A DNA stretch of 64,000 bases from Triticum aestivum (GCF_018294505.1 NC_057802.1:309897137-309961136); one strand, 5' to 3'; shown: positions 11,460-25,434, numbered from the stretch's first letter. Numbers and translations are program-made. Notes: a model not told the origin generated them from the sequence alone.

Positions 11460-14400
11460 TCAAGTGTAGTAAGGCCGAAGCTGAGCTATGTTCCACGGCC
11501 GTCGGGTCTCTTCCTCCGACTTACGTGAATCTTTATGCTCCCGAATGTCAACGAGGTAATATGACCCGTTGTGCAAATTCTTGCTGACCACAATGGGCTC
11601 TTCCCAACGCGGGGATAGCTTGTGCGCATCTGTTTGATCCTGGATGAGCCGGAGCATGAGATCACCTTCCTGGAAGACCCGGGACTTAACCCGGCGGCTA
11701 TGATAACGGCGCAGGTCTTGTTGGTAAATCGCTGAACGGGCTGCTACCACATCACGTTGTTCGTCCAACAAGTCAAGAGCATCTTGGCGCGCCTGTTCAT
11801 TATCCGTCTCAACATAAGCCGCCACTCGAGGTGAGTCATGACGGATGTCACTGGGGAGGACTGCTTCTGCCCCATAAACCATGAAGAAAGGCGTAAAACC
11901 TGTAGACCTGTTAGGAGTAGTGTTGATGCTCCATAACACGGAGGGCAACTCCTCCACCCAACAACCCGGCGTCCGTTGCAAAGGGACCAAAAGCCGGGGC
12001 TTGATGCCCTTCAGAATCTCCTGATTAGCTCTCTCAGCTTGACCATTGGATTGAGGATGAGCCACTGAGGAAACATCAAGTCGGATATGCTCTCGTTAAC
12101 AAATCTCCTCCATGGCGCCTTTGGAGAGATTGGTTCCATTGTCAGTGATAATGATGTGCGGAAAACCAAAGCGAAAGATCACCTTTTTCATAAACTGAAC
12201 CGCCGTGGCTGCATCGCACTTGCTAACTGGCTCTGCTTCAACCCACTTGGTAAACTTGTCAACTGCCACCAAAAGGTGGGTCTTCTTATCCTTGGACCTT
12301 TTGAAAGGCCCAACCATATCCAGCCCCCAGACCGCAAAGGGCCAAGTAATTGGGATCATCCTCAGCTCTTGAGCCGGTACATGAGCCCGTCGCGAGAACC
12401 TTTGGCAACCATCACACTTACTGACCAAGTCCTCTGCATCAGCATGAGCCGTCAACCAATAAAAACCATGACGAAAAGCCTTGGCCACAAGAGACTTTGA
12501 GCCAGCGTGATGGCCACAATCCCCTTCATGGATCTCACGCAAGACCTCTTGCCCTTCCTCAGGGGAAACACAACGCTGAAACGCTCCCATAACACTGTGG
12601 TGGTGCAACTCACCATTGATAACAATCATTGCCTTAGCCCGCCGGGTTATTTGCCTGGCCAAAGTTTCATCCTCAGGCAACTCGCCCCGGGTCATGTAAG
12701 CCAGATAGGGCATTGTCCAGTTTGGTATGATATGGAGAGCCGCCACCAGTCGTGCTTCCGGGTCGGGGACAGCCAAGTTTTCCTCTGTAGGCAACTTAAC
12801 AGAAGGGTTATACAGGACATCCAGGAAAGTATTAGGCGGCACCAGCTTTCGCTGAGAGCCTAGCCGTCTTAAAGCATCAGCCGCCTCGTTCTTCCTGCGA
12901 TCAATGTGCTCTACTTGGTAGCCCTGAAAGTGCCCAGCAATGGCATCAACTTCGCGGCGATAAGCCGCCATGAGAGGGTCCTTAGAGTCCCACTTGCCTG
13001 ATACTTGTTGAGCCACCAAGTCTGAGTCACCGAAGCACCTTACCCGGCTCAAGCTCATCTCCTTAGCCATCCGAAGACCGTGGAGCAAGGCCTCGTACTC
13101 AGCCGCATTGTTAGTGCAAGGAAACATCAACTGTAGCACATAATGGAACTTGCCACCTTTAGGGGAAGCCAATACAACTCCAGCCCCCGAGCCCTCCAAC
13201 TTCCTGGACCCATCGAAGTAAATAGTCCAATATGTGTTATCCGGCTTTTGTTCGGGCACTTGTGACTCTGTCCAATCATTGATGAAATCCACCAGGGCCT
13301 GAGATTTAACAGCAGTGCATGGCACATATTTGAGACCATGAGGTCCGAGCTCGATAGCCCACTTAGCCACTCTCCCTGTGGCCTCTCTGTTTTGAATGAT
13401 ATCACCAAGAGGGGCAGAACTAACCACGGTTATGGGATGACCCTGGAAATAATGCTTAAGCTTCCGGCTTGCCATGAACACACCATAAACAAGCTTCTGC
13501 CAATGTGGATACTGTTGTTTGGACTCGATAAGCACTTCGCTGACATAATAAACCGGCCGCTGAACCGGATGCTCCTTACCCTCTTCCTTGCGTTCCACCA
13601 CCACAGCCACACTGACGGCTCGCGTGTTCGCTGCCACGTACAGTAATAAGGGCTCCTTATCAACCGGAGCAGCAAGGACTGGGGGCTCTGCCAGCTGCTT
13701 CTTCAAATCCTCAAAAGCGGTATTAGCTTCATCATTCCAGACAAAGTTATCAGTTTTCTTCATCAACTGATATAATGGCATGGCCTTCTCGCCCAAACGG
13801 CTTATAAACCGGCTTAAAGCAGCGATGCGACCCGCCAAACGCTGAACGTCATTTATACACGCCGGCTTAGCCAGGGAGGTGATGGCCTTGATCTTCTCCG
13901 GGTTAGCCTCAATGCCTCTATCAGAAACCAAAAAGCCCAAGAGCTTGCCTGCAGGGACACCAAAGACACACTTGGCCGGGTTAAGCATCATCTTGTAGAC
14001 CCGGAGATTATCAAAGGTTTCTCTCAAATCATCTATCAGGGTTTCCTCCTTTATGGATTTAACCACAATATCGTCCACATAAGCATGAACATTGCGCCCA
14101 ATCTGTTTATGAAGACAGTTCTGCACGCAACGCTGATAAGTCGCCTGTGCACACTTGAGTCCAAAGGGCATGGATACATAGTAGAAGGCTCTGAAGGGAG
14201 TGATGAACGCTGTCTTCTCCTGGTCCTTAACCACCATTTTAATCTGATGATATCCAGAATAAGCGTCCAGGAAACTTAAGCGCGCACAACCGGCCGTAGC
14301 ATCAATAATTTGATCAATACGGGGAAGGGCAAAAGGATCAGCCGGACATGCTTTATTTAAGTCCGTGTAGTCCACACACATCCGCCAAGTGCTGTTCTTC

Positions 14401-14663
14401 TTGAGTACGAGCACCGGGTTAGCCAACCACTCCGGGTGAAAGACTTCAACAATAAACCCGGCCGCCAAGAGCCGGGCCACCTCTTCACCAATAGCTTTCC
14501 GCCGCTCCTCATTGAACCGCCGAAGGAACTGCCTGACCGGCTTAAATTTCGGATCAACATTGAGAGTGTGCTTAGCGAGTTCTCTAGGTACACCTGGCAT
14601 GTCCGAAGGTTTCCATGCGAAGATGTCCCTATTCTCACGGATGAACTCGATGAGCGTGCCTTC
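11460..14663 (-). pseudogene. X1 pol: RT, RNase H, second RNase H, integrase
   Basis: One frame follows the in-frame amber at 14664-14666. Reverse transcriptase shows VDYTDLNKACPADPFALP and AYVDDIVVK. A Gypsy RNase H follows (VYYVSEVL region). A second, archaeal-type RNase H has the acidic set YFDGS, NNAAEYEAL, FGDSDL and NEAADAL; this dual arrangement marks the Tat lineage. The integrase zinc finger shows GHHAGSKSLVAKAFRHGFYW and CDGCQ, and the catalytic core shows GLDMVGPF, IITDNGTN and SNGQAERANQEI. The product would copy RNA into DNA and integrate it. A TAA at 12096-12098 (CAA in X2) breaks the integrase just before its last catalytic segment, so this copy is not autonomous. No chromodomain is present. 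Confidence 0.92.
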
Positions 14664-17042
14664 CTATTTTGGATCCAGGTTGGCACTGATGCTAAACTGC
14701 TGAGATGAATCTCCTGGAGTGAAATCAACGAGTTTAGTTTCATCAGCTGACTTAAATTTCATTGCCGGCTCATGCTCCGTAGTCGGCTTTTTCAAAGAGG
14801 TCATATCAGTGGGGTCAACATTGTCCTTGTAAAACTTCAACTCCTCTGTTACGCAAACAGATTCTGCATAAGCTGCATCGCCTTCCTCACATTCCAAGGC
14901 CACCTTCCGGCTGCTGTGAATCGTAATGGTCCCATTATGACCCGGCATTTTGAGCTGTAAGTAAACATAACACGGCCGTGCCATGAATTTGGCGTAAGCC
15001 GGCCGCCCAAATATAGCATGGTACGGACTTCTTATCTTAACCACCTCAAAGGTCAATTTTTCCACCCTGTAGTTGTTTTCATCTCCGAAGGCCACTTCCA
15101 ACTCGATCTTGCCGACTAGATAAGCCGACTTACCAGGTACCACACCATGGAAGATAGTGTTTGACTGGCTGAGGTTCTTGTCAACCAATCCCATACGGCG
15201 AAAAGTCTCATAATAGAGAATGTTGATGCTGCTGCCTCCATCCATGAGCACCTTAGTGAACTTATATCCTCCCACCTGAGGAGCCACCACTAAGGCCAAG
15301 TGACCTGGATTGTCTACCCGGGGTGGGTGATCCTCTCTACTCCACACTATAGGCTGCTCAGACCACCGTAAGTAGCGTGGAACCGCCGGCTCGACAGCAT
15401 TCACGGCCCTCTTATGAAGCTTCTGGTCTCGCTTACACAGACTGGTGGTGAATACATGCTACTGTCCACCGCTAAGCTGCTTGGGATTGGTCTGATAACC
15501 CCCCTGCTGTTGTTGGTGCCCCTGGCCAGACTGCTGATTAAAGCCCCCTTGACCGTTCGGAGGATTGGAATTTGAGCCGCCGCCTGGGCCATGAAAGCCG
15601 CCGGCGCCTGAGCCGCCGCCCGGGCCATTGTAATTCTTAAAGGCCTTCATGATTGCACAGTCCTTCCATAGATGAGTCGCTGGCTTCTCTCTAGAGCCAT
15701 GCCTTGGACAAGGCTCATTCAATAGCTGCTCCAGCGTCGGGCCTGACCCGCCGCCTCGGGGAGGGGGCCTCCCCTTACGTCGCTGGTTATTCCCTTGTGA
15801 GCTGGCGTTGGCCACAAACTCTAGGCTGCCATCGGCCTTGCGCTTGCCTCCTCCTTGGTTTCCCGGGTTATGCTGAGGACCCTTGCCATTGCCGTTCTTC
15901 TTTCCCTTCCCTGTCCTTTCATCATCTGAAGAGGGGTCCTTGGTACCATCAGAATCGGCGTACTTGACAAGAGCCGCCATTAGTGTACCCATATCATTGC
16001 AGTCGCGCTTAAGCCGCCCGAGTTTCATCTTCAGGGGCACAAAACGACAATTCTGCTCCAACATTAAGACTGCAGAGCCGGCATCCATTTTATCCGAGGA
16101 ATGTATTATCTCCTTAACCCGGCGAACCCAATGTGTCGTAGACTCACCCCCCTGCTGCTTGCAGTTGGTCAAATCCACGATTGACATAGACTGCCTACAG
16201 GTATCTTTGAAGTTCTGGATGAACCGGGCCTTCAGCTCAGCCCAAGACCCAATGGAATTCGGTGGTAGCCCTTTCAACCAAGTGCGGGCAGTCCCATCTA
16301 ACATCATGGTGAAATACTTAGCCATGGCCACCTCACTGACCTCCAGCAGCTCCATAGCCATCTCATAACTCTCGATCCAGGCTGCAGGTTGTAAGTCTGC
16401 TGTGTAATTGGGCACCTTCCTAGGGCCTTTGAAGTCCTTGGGTAGACGCTCATTGCGGATAGCTGGCACTAAACAAGGGACACCCCCAGTCCTGGTAGGG
16501 ATACCCACGTCGACGGAAGTCGTTGGATAAGCCGGGGGGGTTGGTAAGCCGTCAATTGAGGCACCTGCGCCGCCTCTTGCCGTGCTCTGTCCTGGTCTGC
16601 TGTGTGAAAGGCTCCGTTATGAACCGGGCCATGGCCAGGGGGCGGGTCATGGCATCGGACGTTACTTGAACCGGTCGCTGAGACCATGTGTCTGCTGTAA
16701 CTCGGGCTCCGGCCTGGACGAGGGGTCGAGGAGATCCTGTCTCGGCTGTAGGAATACGCCTCTTGCTGCGCCAGTGCTGTCTGAAGGAGTTCCCTGACCC
16801 GACGGGTTTCAATAGCCGTCAGAGAGTCGCCGTCAACTGGGAGAGCCGCCAGCCGTGCCGCCGCGGCGACCATGTTCTCCAGCGGGTTATTATAATGACC
16901 CGGGGGTATTGGTACGTACTGAGGCAGGGCAGGGGGCACCTGGGGAGGCCCCATCACTTGTGGCTGAATAGGGGTCCCAGACCCGGGCACTATGACCCCT
17001 GGCGGGTTACTAGACCCTGCACCTGGCATGTTGAAGAGGTTT
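14664..17042 (-). pseudogene. X1 gag-protease, 3' part
   Basis: This is the C-terminal gag and protease part of the X1 polyprotein, running minus strand from the Y insertion at 17042. It contains the retrotransposon gag region (DGTARTWLKGLPPNSIGSW), a glycine/glutamine-rich linker, a Cys/His cluster (CPRHGS...HLWKDC) instead of a classical CCHC knuckle, and an aspartic protease with LMDGGSSINILYYE (DGG in place of DSG). Relative to X2 there is a frameshift at a G run (16533-16540) and a TAG at 15459-15461 where X2 has TAT. The reading frame ends at the conserved amber 14664-14666 and then continues open into pol. Confidence 0.9.
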
Positions 17043-18218
17043 TGTCGGGGTAAACGACCACGGGTAGCCTAACCGACTACCCCTGGTTCTTCAGAAAATT
17101 TATCAGGCCTTTGGGCCTTCAAGCACTCCAAGCATTTGGGCCGCCTTCCCCGGCCGGCTACCACTAAAGCCGACTCCCGGAAGGCGACCCAGCCTCACCG
17201 ACTCCAAGAAGCCGGCCAAGAAGAACGCCGACTCCTAGAAGCCGGCCGAGACCACAACTACTCCAACATAACGACGACCTGACGGGGCATGGCCACAGTG
17301 CGGCCCACGACCCCCGAAGCCCGAGGCAGGCATGGTTACAGGAGGCCGTACGGGAGGGATGTCTCCCGTGCGGCCGGGCACTGTAGCCACGCCAGCTGCG
17401 ACGTCATCCACGACCCCCTCCTGTACGGCCCAAGGACTGCGGGCCCCTTCAGCCAGAGGGAGGCGTGAAGGCGGCCCAGCCTTTCCTAGTCGGCCAGGAG
17501 CATAGCCGGCCTCCAGAAGCCGGCTATTCCCTTCCTCGAAGCAGGAGCCCATTTAAGGAGACAAGACGAGGCGAGGCTACAGTGATAGCCCCTGATGCGG
17601 ATCACTGTAGCCACGCTTACCTCGACAAAGCCCTCACCATCAGAGGCGCGGCTACAGTAAGCAGCCGCCGACAAGACCCTAGGCAGTGGGGCCGGCCTGT
17701 CGACCGAGTAGCCGGCAGCCGGCGGGACCCAGCAGCCGGCGGGACCCAGCAGCCGGCGGAGGAGCCGGCAGGCGTAGACACTGACGGCTGGGGCCAGTTC
17801 CCAGTCGGATTACCATTGTACCCCCGGGGGGTAGGCCTATATAAACCCCCCGGAGCACCCATGCAAAGGGTTCGCACCCAAGCATAGTGGGCACCTCTGC
17901 ATGTTTGGCTTCCAAGCATAGCACACACACACACACACACCATAGATAGAGAGAAGCAAGAGCTAGCCTTGTTCTTCTTCTCCCTTGATCCCAACAGCTC
18001 TAGGAGCGATTGTAGCTACTCTTTATCGAGCTAGTGACCGTGCGGAGACCCCGCAGAGCAGGACTAGGGGTGTTATCTCCTCGGAGAGCCCCGAACCTGG
18101 GTAAGATTCGCCGGCGTGCATGTCTTCGCCTCATCCCGTTTCCAGGCACCGGCGACGTTTTATTGGCTCCCACAATGATAAGCCATCCTTTGGCATATGT
18201 CGCACCAACCACCCGACA
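17043..18218 (+). repeat. 5' LTR of Y
   Basis: 1176 bp. It contains a TATA box CTATATAAAC at 17838-17847 and a (CA)n run near 17925-17941 that is longer than in the 3' LTR. An extra copy of a GACCCAGCAGCCGGCGG unit around 17725-17760 accounts for most of the length difference from the 3' copy. Confidence 0.93.
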
Positions 18219-21200
18219 TTTGGCGCCCACCGTGGGGCCAGGTGCACCATCGTCCGGAGACCTGTTCTGGACGGGAACCTTCTTCCTTCCCCGCGAGCGC
18301 AGCCAGCCTGCTGCGCCCGATGGCGCTTGCCCCGACGCGCTGCAAGGCGTTGACGACGCCTGCGCAGCGAGCCGCCTCGCCGATCTGCTCGGCGAGACTC
18401 GCATCTCCGACGAGCCTGCGTCCGACGCAGCCACCGACTACCCCGAGAGCCGCCTCGTCAGCCTCCTCGACCAACTTCACGTCTCCAGCGAGCCTGCTGC
18501 AGACATGGAGTCTGTCGGCTCCACCGACCCGATGCTCATCGACTCCGACACCGCGTCGCTCGATGCCTACCCCTCCGACGTGGTGGTCTTCGACGACCCA
18601 CTCCCTCGAGCTGACAGCGGCAGCAGCGCTGTCACCGAAGTGCTGGTCATCAGCCACGTCTCCAACTCGGGCGGGAGCGCCCGCGACGCTCAGCAAGCAG
18701 CGATGCACGACCTCTCCATCCCCCTCCCGGCCGACGCCGACGCCGAGACCCTGGAGGCACGCCGTCTTGCCCTCATCACGTAGAACAAGAAGATAGCCTC
18801 GATGAGACGCCTCACCGAGGCCCACCAGTGCGAAGTCGACCGCGCCGCCTTCGGGACGCCGCCGCCGAGCGGCCCGAGCCGAGCCGGCTTCGTCCAGAAG
18901 CGCGGCGCAGCCGTTGCCAGCATGCTGGGCGCAGATCGCCCCGTCTACGCCACCTCGCTCGAGAATCTGCGAGCCGCTAAGGCGGCAGCAGAGGAGCTCA
19001 ATGGGCTGGGAGCCGATGAGCTCCCCTACATGACAAGACGGATCCAGCAGCTGATCGACGCGGCTGCAGAATGGCACGAAGCCGGCGCCCGAGCTGATAG
19101 CCATCCCCCGCGCCGGGAGCACGCCGCGACGTCCCGCTCGCCGACTGCGAGCGGCACGCGCCAGAAGAAAGACAAGGAGCCGGCTGCCAGCCGCAGCCGG
19201 ACCCGCATCACTATCGAGCGCGACGCGGAAGGCCGCCCTCGGGCGGTTGAACATCAGGGAAACCTGCCTCCTCCCCTGCCTCGAAGAGAAAGACGCCTCA
19301 CTCCACCGCCTGTCACACATCCGACTCTTGGCGACCGACTCGGCCGCCGAGAAGGAGTCGGCGAGAGTGACGCCCGCCACAGGATCGACCGCCTTGCTCG
19401 GTCCCTGGCGTTAGAAGAAGAAGACGATATCGACCCGCCATGCTTTGGCCCCCGCATCCGCGACGAGCCCTTTCCCAAGGGGTTCTCGCTCCCCAGAGAC
19501 ACGCCCAAGTACAACGGCTCGGTGAAGCCGGAAGATTGGCTCATCGACTACTCCACAGCCGTCAGCATCGCCAACGGCAACCGGCGCGTTGCCGTGAAGT
19601 ACGTCCCCCTGATGCTGTAGGGCACGGCGCGCACATGGCTCAACAGCCTCAAGCCGTACAGCATCAACAGCTGGCTGGACTTCACCGAGGTTTTCGTCCG
19701 CAACTTCACCAGCACCTACAAGCGGCCTCCCAAGCCTCGCCAGCTCTCCCTCTGCGTCCAGGGGCCCAACGAGTCGACCCGCGACTACCTCACACGATGG
19801 GCCGAGCTCCGCAACTCCTGCGAGGGAGTGCATGAGGTCCAGGCCATCGAGTACTTCACTGCCGGGTGCCGAGAGGGCACCCTCCTCAAGCACCGACTCC
19901 TCTGCGACGAGCCGGCTACCCTCGATGAGTTGCTGATCACCGCCGACAAGTACGCCACTGCCGACTCCTCCATGAAGACCGAGCTCCAAGTGGACGCCTC
20001 GGGGAAGGTAGTCGCTCCGGCTCCCAAGACGCCGGCTGGCGACCCAAACCGGCGCCCCTACCAGAACGACCACAAGCGCAAGGGCCCCATGCCGACTTCC
20101 TCCAGTCGGCAGGTGGCCACCATTGAAGACGAGCAGCCCGAAGAGCGGCCTGCTCCCAAGAAGAAGGGAGGCCGGCCGCCCTGGCAGCCGTCCTTCTCCT
20201 ACGAACAAGCACTCGATGCTCCCTGCAAGTTCCACAGCGGCGCGAAGCCGTCCAACCATACAACACGGAAATGCCATTGGCTCACCCGCATCACCAAGGG
20301 CGAAGGGATGGTGCCGCCTCCGCCTCCCGGCCCGCCGCCTCCAGCTCCCCCGCAGCCGGCGGCCCGGCCGGCAGTCAGTGCCATCCAAGACGAGTTCCCT
20401 GAAGCGCACGACGCCTATGTTGTCTTCACAAGTCAAGTCGACGACAAGCGCAGCCGGCGCCGGCAGCACCAAGAAGTAAACGCAGTCGCCTCTAGCACCG
20501 CCGAGTTCATGCACTGGTCGGAAAAACCCATCAGCTGGAGCCAGGCCCACCACCCAGAGGTGATGCCTTCGCCTGGCTCCTATGCTATGGTTTTGGACGT
20601 CACCCTTGCGACGGAGAGGCAAGCTGCCAGATTTTCCCGCGTCCTGATAGACGGCGGAATCAGTATCAACATACTGTACCGCGATACCATGGACAAGCTG
20701 AACATCAAAGCGAAGCAGCTCATGCCGAGCCGCACAGTCTTCCATGGTATCGTACCCGGCCTATCTTGCTCTCCAATCGGCAAGATCAAGATGGATGTTC
20801 TCTTCGGAGACAAAGATCACTTCCGCCGGGAAGCAATATGGTTCGAGGTGGTGGATTTGGAAAGCCCCTATCATGCACTGCTTGGCCGACCTGCTTTGGC
20901 CAAGTTCATGGCTGTGCCCCACTATGCCTACCTGAAGATGAAGATGCCGAGCTCGAAAGGGATCATCACGATAGCCGGCGACTACAAGAAGTCCATCGAG
21001 TGTGCCATGGCCAGCAGCCGGCTGGCCGAGTCCCTCGTGGTGGCGGAAGAGAAGAAGATGCTGGAACGGGTTGTGGCCATGGCCGGCAAGCAGCCGACCT
21101 TGTCCCCCAACCCCAAGGACTATGATGCGCAGGGCTCCTTCCAGCCTGCCAAAGAGACGAAGAAGATACCTCTAGACCCGGAGCACCCGGAGAGGTTCGC

Positions 21201-21231
21201 CGTGATTGGGGCGAACTTGGACAGCAAATAG
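18175..21231 (+). pseudogene. Y gag-protease, opens inside the LTR
   Basis: One frame runs from an ATG in the LTR (18175) through the primer-binding site (peptide LAPTVGP) into gag. The gag domain appears near 19470-19760 (PKYNGSVKPEDWLIDY, then GTARTWLNSLKPYSINSW), followed by a proline-rich linker, and then the protease with LIDGGISINILYRDTMD near 20646-20700. Internal TAG stops at 18781-18783 and 19618-19620 interrupt gag; both could come from CAG, but no second copy is available to prove it. The frame closes at TAG 21229-21231 in context AAATAGGAA, shared with X1 and X2. Long ORFs on the opposite strand over this segment are GC-driven shadows. Confidence 0.88.
18221..18238 (+). other. Primer-binding site of Y
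   Basis: TGGCGCCCACCGTGGGGC follows two bases after the 5' LTR. TGG at the start would pair with the CCA end of a tRNA; the specific tRNA was not determined. X1 has the same 18 bases. Confidence 0.85.
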
Positions 21232-24200
21232 GAAGGCGAGCTCGCCGACTTCCTCCGTGAGAATCGAGACATCTTTGCATGGTCCCCAAAGGACATGCCG
21301 GGTGTCCCGAAGGATTTCGCCGAGCACAAATTACATGTCCGAGCTGATGCGAAGCCGGTCAAGCAACCCCTCCGCCGACTATCAGAAGAGAAGCGAAGAA
21401 TCGTGGGAGAAGAGATAGCCCGGCTCCTTGCAGCCGGCTTCATCATGGAAGTGTTCTTTCCAGAATGGCTTGCCAATCCAGTTCTGGTTTTGAAGAAGAA
21501 TAACAAGTGGCGCATGTGTATAGACTACACAAGCTTGAACAAGGCCTGCCCAAAGGATCCGTTTGCTTTGCCACGGATTGACCAAGTGATAGACTCTACA
21601 GCCGGATGCGAGCTGTTGTGTTTTTTGGATGCATACTCAGGGTATCATCAGATCAAGTTGGACCCAGCTGACCGCCTGAAGACTGCCTTCATCACACCCT
21701 TTGGAGCTTTCTGCTACCTGACAATGACATTCGGCTTGAAAAACGCCGGTGCCACTTTTCAGCGTTTCATGCAGAAATGTCTCTTGAAACAACTCGGCAG
21801 AAATGCCCACGTCTACGTAGACGACATTGTGGTGAAGACAGAGAAGCGCGGTACCTTGCTGGAAGACCTGAAGGAAACATTTGCCAACTTGCGTCGATTC
21901 CAGATCAAGCTCAACCCCGAGAAGTGCGTGTTCGGAGTGCCAGCCGGCCAGCTGCTAGGCTTCCTGGTCTCCGAACGCGGCATTGAGTGCAACCCTGTCA
22001 AGATCAAGGCCATCGAGAGGATGGAGATACCCACCAAGCTGCGAGATGTGCAGAAGTTCATTGGCTGCTTAGCCTCCCTGAACCGTTTTATAAGCCGACT
22101 AGGAGAGAAGGCCCTCCCCCTGTACCGACTCATGAAGAAGTCCACTCACTTTTAGTGGAATGATCAAGCCGACCAAGCCTTCCATGAGTTGAAGAAAATG
22201 TTGACCACTCCGCCCGTCCTGGCTGCGCCGACTGAGAAGGAGCCCATGCTCCTCTACATCGCCGCGACAAGCCGAGTCGTCAGCACTGTTGTTGTGGTCC
22301 AGCGCCCGGAGGAAGGCCGAGCCCAGCTGGTCCAGAGGCCGGTCTACTATCTCAGCGAAGTACTATCCAGCTCAAAGCAAAACTACCCGCACTACCAGAA
22401 GATGTGCTATGGGGTGTACTTCGCTGCCAAGAAATTGAAGCCCTACTTCCAAGAGCACCCCATCATGGTCGTGTGCACTGCCCCGCTCGCCGAGATCATA
22501 GGCAGCCGGGATGCATCCGGCCGGGTGGCCAAATGGGCCATTGCATTGGCGCCTTACACGATTTTCTATCAACCCCGCACCGCCATCAAGTCGCAAGCAT
22601 TGGCCGACTTCCTCGTCGACTGCGACGAGACCCAGTACTTACCGCCGGCTCCCGACTCTACCCATTGGCGGATGCACTTTGACGGGTCCAAGATGCGCAC
22701 CGGCTTGGGAGCCGGCATCGTCCTCACCTCTCCCAAAGGCGACAAGCTCAAGTACATGCTGCAGATCCACTTCGCCGCCTCCAACAACGTGGCCGAGTAC
22801 GAGGCGCTCGTACATGGGCTCCGGCTAGCCAAAGAGCTCGGCATACGCCGGATCCTGTGCTACGGCGACTCCGACTTAGTGGTCCAGCAATCATCTGGCG
22901 ATTGGGACACCAAGGATGCGAACATGGCGAGCTACCGCTTCCTCGTCCAGCAGATGAGCGGATACTTCGAAGGGTGCGAGTTCCTTCATGTGCCAAGGGC
23001 CGACAACGACCAAGCAGATGCCCTAGCACGGATCGGCTCCACCCGACAAGCCATACCGACTGGCGTCTCCCTCCAACGCCTCCTCAAGCCGTCCATCAAG
23101 CCGTCTCCAGAGTCGGACTCCATCTTCGTACCGCCTGCGCCAGAAACAGCCGGATCCGGCTCAAGAAATCTTGCAGGCGGCACGGGGACGTCGACGACTG
23201 CCCCGGGGACTGACGTAGTCGAACCCAGCCCAGGGACTTCAGAACCCGGCCGGGGACTGCAGCAGTCGGCCCGGGGACTGCAACGACGCAAGAAGTGGTG
23301 GTCGACCCCAACGCAACACCCAACCCACCCACCCGAGTCATGGTGGCTACATTAACAGCAGAAGAAGTCACAGCTCCCTCATGGGCCCTGCCCATCCTCA
23401 AGTTCCTAGTCAGCAGAGAGCTGCCGGCTGACGAGATCGCAGCAAGACTAGTCCAACGACGAGCCACAGCATACACAATAATCAACAGGGAGCTGGTGAA
23501 GCGCAGCGTTACTGGAGTCTTCCAGCGTTGCGTCGAGCCAGAAAAAGGAGTGGCAATCCTCAAAGACATCCACCAAGGCGAATGCGGCCATCACGCCGCC
23601 TCAAGATCCCTCGTGGCCAAGGCTTTCCGCCATGGGTTCTTCTGGCCGACTGCCTTGGAGGATGCTAAAGAAATAGTCAAGACCTGCAGAGGATGTCAAG
23701 TCTTCAGTTCCAAACAACACCTGCCGGCTTCTGCCCTCAAGACCATTCCCCTCACCTGGCCTTTCGCCGTCTGGGGACTGGACATGGTGGGCCCTTTCAA
23801 GACGGCCCGCGGTGGCTTGACACATCTACTCGTTGCCGTGGACAAGTTCACAAAGTGGATCAAAGCAAAGCCGATTAAGAAGCTGAACGGGCCGACTGCT
23901 GTGACATTCATCACCGACATCACCACTCGGTACGGCGTGCCGCACAGCATCATCACCGACAACGGCACAAACTTCGCCAAAGGCGCGCTGGCACGTTTCT
24001 GCGCGAACTGGGCATCCGACTGGACTTAGCGTCCGTTGCCCACCCGCAGTCAAACGGCCAAGTCGAGCGAGCAAATGGACTTATCCTCTCCGGCATCAAA
24101 CCCCGACTGGTTGTACCACTGGAGCGATCGGCCGGCTGCTGGCTCGAAGAGCTGCCGGCTGTCCTCTGGAGTCTGCGCACTACACCCAACAAGTCAACCG

Positions 24201-24646
24201 GCTTCACTCCATTCTTCCTCGTGTACGGTGCCGAGGCTGTCATCCCAACAGACATCGAGTTCGACTCGCCTCGGATCACCATGTACACGGAGGAGGAAGC
24301 CAAAGAAGCAAGAGAAGACGGCGTCGACCTACTGGAAGAAGGCCGGCTGTTAGCCCTCAGCCGGTCCTCCATCTACCAGCAAGGCCTGCGCCGCTACTAC
24401 AACCGCAAGGTCAAGCCAAGATCCTTCCAAGAGGGCGACCTTGTGCTCCGGCTGATCCAGCGAACAGCCGGCCAGCACAAGCTCTCGGCCCCTTGGGAAG
24501 GCCCCTTCGTCGTCAGCAAGGCACTCGGCAACGACTCCTACTACTTGATCGACGCGCAAAAGCCAAGAGCACGCAAGAGAGATGACTCCGGCAAGGAGTC
24601 GGAGCGACCATGGAACGCAAACCTCCTAAGACAATTTTACAGCTGA
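21232..24646 (+). pseudogene. Y pol: RT, two RNase H domains, integrase
   Basis: Pol continues in frame after the amber codon. RT shows IDYTSLNKACPKDPFALPRID and VYVDDIVVK; the first RNase H shows VYYLSEVL; the second RNase H shows HFDGSK, NNVAEYEAL, YGDSDL and NDQADALARI; the integrase shows GHHAASRSLVAKAFRHGFFW, CRGCQ, GLDMVGPF, IITDNGTN and SNGQVERANG. Breaks are a TAG at 22153-22155, a frame change in the repetitive GGGGACTG linker between second RNase H and integrase (about 23150-23290), and a one-base-type frameshift near 24000 inside the integrase core. The C-terminus ends at 24646. No chromodomain follows. Not functional as it stands. Confidence 0.92.
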
Positions 24647-25434
24647 AAAGCAGTATGTATCACGCTACCCCTTTTGTATTAAGTTACAAACCAACAGGCC
24701 CCCCGAACAGTACTCGGGGACTGCCTTTTATTTATCTATGGATGACGAGTGTCATACCCATGAATATCTTATTACATTTTGAATCCTTGTCCGGCACCGG
24801 GTCCGACTAGTCGGCCCGGGGACTGGCCGCCTTAAGCTATATTATAAGTTCTTCCCGAAGTCAGCAAAGTAGTGCGCCGGCTCCCCAGTCCTCTCTTGTT
24901 GAAAGTCGCAGCTCAAAGAACTGACTGTCCGACTAGCAAGAGAGAAGACAGAAAGGACGCCCACACGAAAACGGCTAAGGAACAACTAACCTATATAGCA
25001 AAAAGACGGCCTCTATATACGCCTGCCGACTGTCACAACAGCCGGCTGGCCGGCTTCCTAAAAAACTTAGCTTAAGTCTGGCAGAGCTAAAAGTACTTCC
25101 CCCTCCCCAATCGGCCAGGCACTCCCCGGCTGCAGTTTGTAGAACAATTGTTTGACTAGGGAGACGGCAACCAAGGGAGGGCGGCAAAGGAAAAAAGCAG
25201 AAGGACAAAAAGCAAAAGTACAAGGAAAAGCCGATTGCATAACTTATATACATAAAGCCGCCTAAAGGCTGGCAACAGAATTAAGTTTGAATACACCCAG
25301 TGGGTGGAATTGCGCAGACTTAACCGAACATTGTTCAAAGTAACAAGATAGGAAAACAAAGAAAGAAGACTAAGGCATGACTTGGAGGCCGAGCTGGTCG
25401 GTGAAGGCAGCTCGCCGGCTGAGGGAGTGGCCGC
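24647..25434. other. Spacer between convergent pol and antisense gene in Y
   Basis: Non-coding stretch with several CGGGGACTG-type motifs near 24715, 24818 and 24885, plus a CACCCAGTGGGTG motif at 25296 that recurs in two introns of the antisense gene. No supported ORF. Confidence 0.5.

Noticed and set aside
17925..17941. (CA)n microsatellite in the Y LTR
   Set aside because: Ordinary length-variable repeat; reported only as an LTR difference.
18160..20745. Long minus-strand ORFs (406 and 444 codons) opposite to Y gag-protease
   Set aside because: GC-rich shadow frames of a clear plus-strand gag-protease; no domain, and low-complexity Gly/Arg composition.
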